Positions 62,921 to 64,000 of a stretch of DNA of 64,000 bases are shown here, one piece after another. The DNA comes from Saccharicrinis carchari (lineage in GTDB: Bacteria; Bacteroidota; Bacteroidia; Bacteroidales; Marinilabiliaceae): NCBI RefSeq assembly GCF_900182605.1, contig NZ_FXTB01000008.1:1-64000 (forward strand). Direction: 5' to 3'. Position 1 is the first letter of the stretch. Each line of letters begins with the position of its first letter. Both the position numbers and the translations under genes were made by a program. The notes below the pieces were generated by a model. It was not told where the DNA came from, did no database searches, and saw only the letters and a program-made list of their open reading frames with translations.

Positions 62921-64000
62921 CTACAGTATATTTTCAAATTCTGCTTTTACTTGAATGTCAAGTTGAAGACCCAATTCATCGTCGTATTTACGATTGATGA
63001 TATAATAAGCTTGTTCTTTAATTCCTTCCTTTCTAAGGAGTTGAAATGCAGAAACGTCACGATGAATTCCGTCTTGAGAGATCAAAGATGCAAAACGCCG
63101 TTTTGAAACGGAAACTTTCAACGATTCGGCCTTGATGAATTGATTTGCTTCCAATAAATCTTGGTATTCTTTATTTAAAATTGCGGGAAGTACTTTCACT
63201 CCATCAAACTGTTTTTCAAACTCTTCTTCGCGATGAGGGGAATAGATAAATGGGGCTAGATTTTCCCTGACATCGGCCCTCAAATGCTTATAAACAAGAT
63301 CAAATTCTTCTTTTTCTTTTTCAGACCAATTGGGATAAACTTGGTCGATATAGAATTGAAGTTCATTCTCGGCAACAAGGCCTGAATTTTCCGATTGAAT
63401 ATTTTTAAGTGCATTCAATGTTCGTGTAATAACATCCTCATTTTTATAGATGAATTTATCCACGTCATTCCGTCCGGAGAAGATGATACAATCGCAAGGC
63501 GGGCGATATTGACCATTTACACGGTGCCGGTTTACACGACCAAAACGCTGCAACAAGGCATCGAGTGGTGCCGATTCGGTAAAAATTACATCGTAATCAA
63601 TGTCTAAACTTACCTCAATGGCTTGCGTACCAACTAATAATTTCACTTCGCCCGACATCAATTTGGCTTCTTTCTTGTTTCGGTCTATACCATTAAAGGC
63701 ACTGTGTAGCAAAACTTTTTTTGACGCATCTAATCTATTGTAAATCTCTTGGGCTTGTTTCACGGTATTACTCACCACCAAAACTTTTTCTCCTAAATCT
63801 AACCTCTGTTGAATTTCATTGATGTGCTCCGAGAGTAATCCATCGGCGACTTTGATGCGGTGGCGTATAAGCGATTGGTACAGCTCGGCGTCGGCACGGA
63901 TTTCGGAGTGCTCACCAATGGCATTAGTAAACTCCTTTTTCAAAAAAGTTGGCAAAGTTGCTGTCATTAAGCATACTTTCACATTCAGAAATTGGCAAGC
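62921..64000 (-). CDS. cas3: Cas3 helicase/nuclease, C-terminal part (cut by window)
   Basis: About 360 residues of a superfamily 2 helicase whose frame is open to the window edge, so the start lies beyond 64000. Visible are motif III (LMTATLPTFLKKEF), motif IV (VLVVSNTVKQAQEIYNRL), motif V (VKLLVGTQAIEVSLDID) and motif VI (LLQRFGRVNRHRV), followed by a Cas3 C-terminal region. The HD nuclease and Walker A/B parts are outside the window. It would unwind and degrade DNA marked by Cascade. A GTG at 63982 is an internal codon, not a start. Confidence 0.95.
   Translation of the reverse strand, partial: ACQFLNVKVCLMTATLPTFLKKEFTNAIGEHSEIRADAELYQSLIRHRIKVADGLLSEHINEIQQRLDLGEKVLVVSNTVKQAQEIYNRLDASKKVLLHSAFNGIDRNKKEAKLMSGEVKLLVGTQAIEVSLDIDYDVIFTESAPLDALLQRFGRVNRHRVNGQYRPPCDCIIFSGRNDVDKFIYKNEDVITRTLNALKNIQSENSGLVAENELQFYIDQVYPNWSEKEKEEFDLVYKHLRADVRENLAPFIYSPHREEEFEKQFDGVKVLPAILNKEYQDLLEANQFIKAESLKVSVSKRRFASLISQDGIHRDVSAFQLLRKEGIKEQAYYIINRKYDDELGLQLDIQVKAEFENIL

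Noticed and set aside
1-64000. Search by eye for tRNA, rRNA, transposase or prophage genes
   Set aside because: No cloverleaf with TTCGA-type T-loop, rRNA core or transposase motif could be supported.

Overview
The window comes from a Bacteroidota chromosome, probably a marine or anaerobic relative of the Marinilabiliales/Bacteroidales (lineage inferred, not tested). Supporting signs are a T9SS-type C-terminal sorting domain, GldA/GldF/GldG-like ABC genes, an RprX/RprY-type two-component pair, LytTR regulators, DUF4837 and DUF4783 proteins, the acpP-fabF-rnc cluster with divergent purN, and several TAnnTTTG (-7 type) Bacteroidota promoter boxes. Coding density is high, base composition is moderate to low GC, and no rRNA, tRNA, transposase or prophage gene was seen.

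Layout. 0-7 kb: TPR sensor kinase with an NtrC-type regulator, TonB, a DUF4837 lipoprotein, a TPR protein and a small Cse60-like protein. 7.1-15.2 kb: a seven-gene one-direction ABC operon (NEW3-domain protein, ATPase, permease, GldA-like ATPase, GldF, GldG, DUF4340) closed by a perfect hairpin terminator. 15.4-18.9 kb: osmoprotectant group (BCCT carrier, tandem universal stress protein, OpuAC-like lipoprotein). 18.98-22.4 kb: cobalamin riboswitch followed by btuF-btuC-btuD. 22.9-27.2 kb: secreted endonuclease/exonuclease/phosphatase-fold lipoprotein, an AT-rich FkbM methyltransferase, a coiled-coil protein, nadC, DUF4783, and divergent rlmH. 27.4-33.2 kb: a very large membrane sensor kinase and a catalase. 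33.6-41.2 kb: two tandem paralogous TPR/LytS-type kinases with one LytTR response regulator, a five-FN3 T9SS-secreted protein, and an orphan LytTR protein. 41.3-49.7 kb: a run of envelope proteins (OmpA-like, lipoproteins, beta-barrel, LemA, DUF3137, a frameshifted secreted protein, DUF4412-like, DUF3592, AIM24-like). 50.1-57.2 kb: RprXY-like pair, rnc-fabF-acpP, purN, a DUF4412 protein and a GreA/GreB-family protein.

The right end (57.4-64 kb) holds a CRISPR-Cas locus with type I-B-like features on the minus strand: cas3 (cut by the window edge)-cas4-cas1-cas2, a leader of about 230 bp, and an array of 53 repeats of 30 bp with 52 spacers. Two spacers occur twice. Each pair shares one end exactly, the leader-side (5' crRNA) end, and differs by 2 nt at the other, which fits repeated capture of the same protospacer better than recombinational duplication. 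The leader holds four TTGTCGA motifs arranged as two inverted pairs. At least three spacers translate into phage-like peptide motifs.

Most of the window is ordinary core genome. The observations most worth following are the re-acquired spacers and leader motifs, the BCCT carrier paired with an ABC-type binding lipoprotein but no ABC transporter, the combined NEW3/Gld ABC operon, the two-kinase/one-regulator LytTR operon, and the largely uncharacterised envelope-gene run around LemA.
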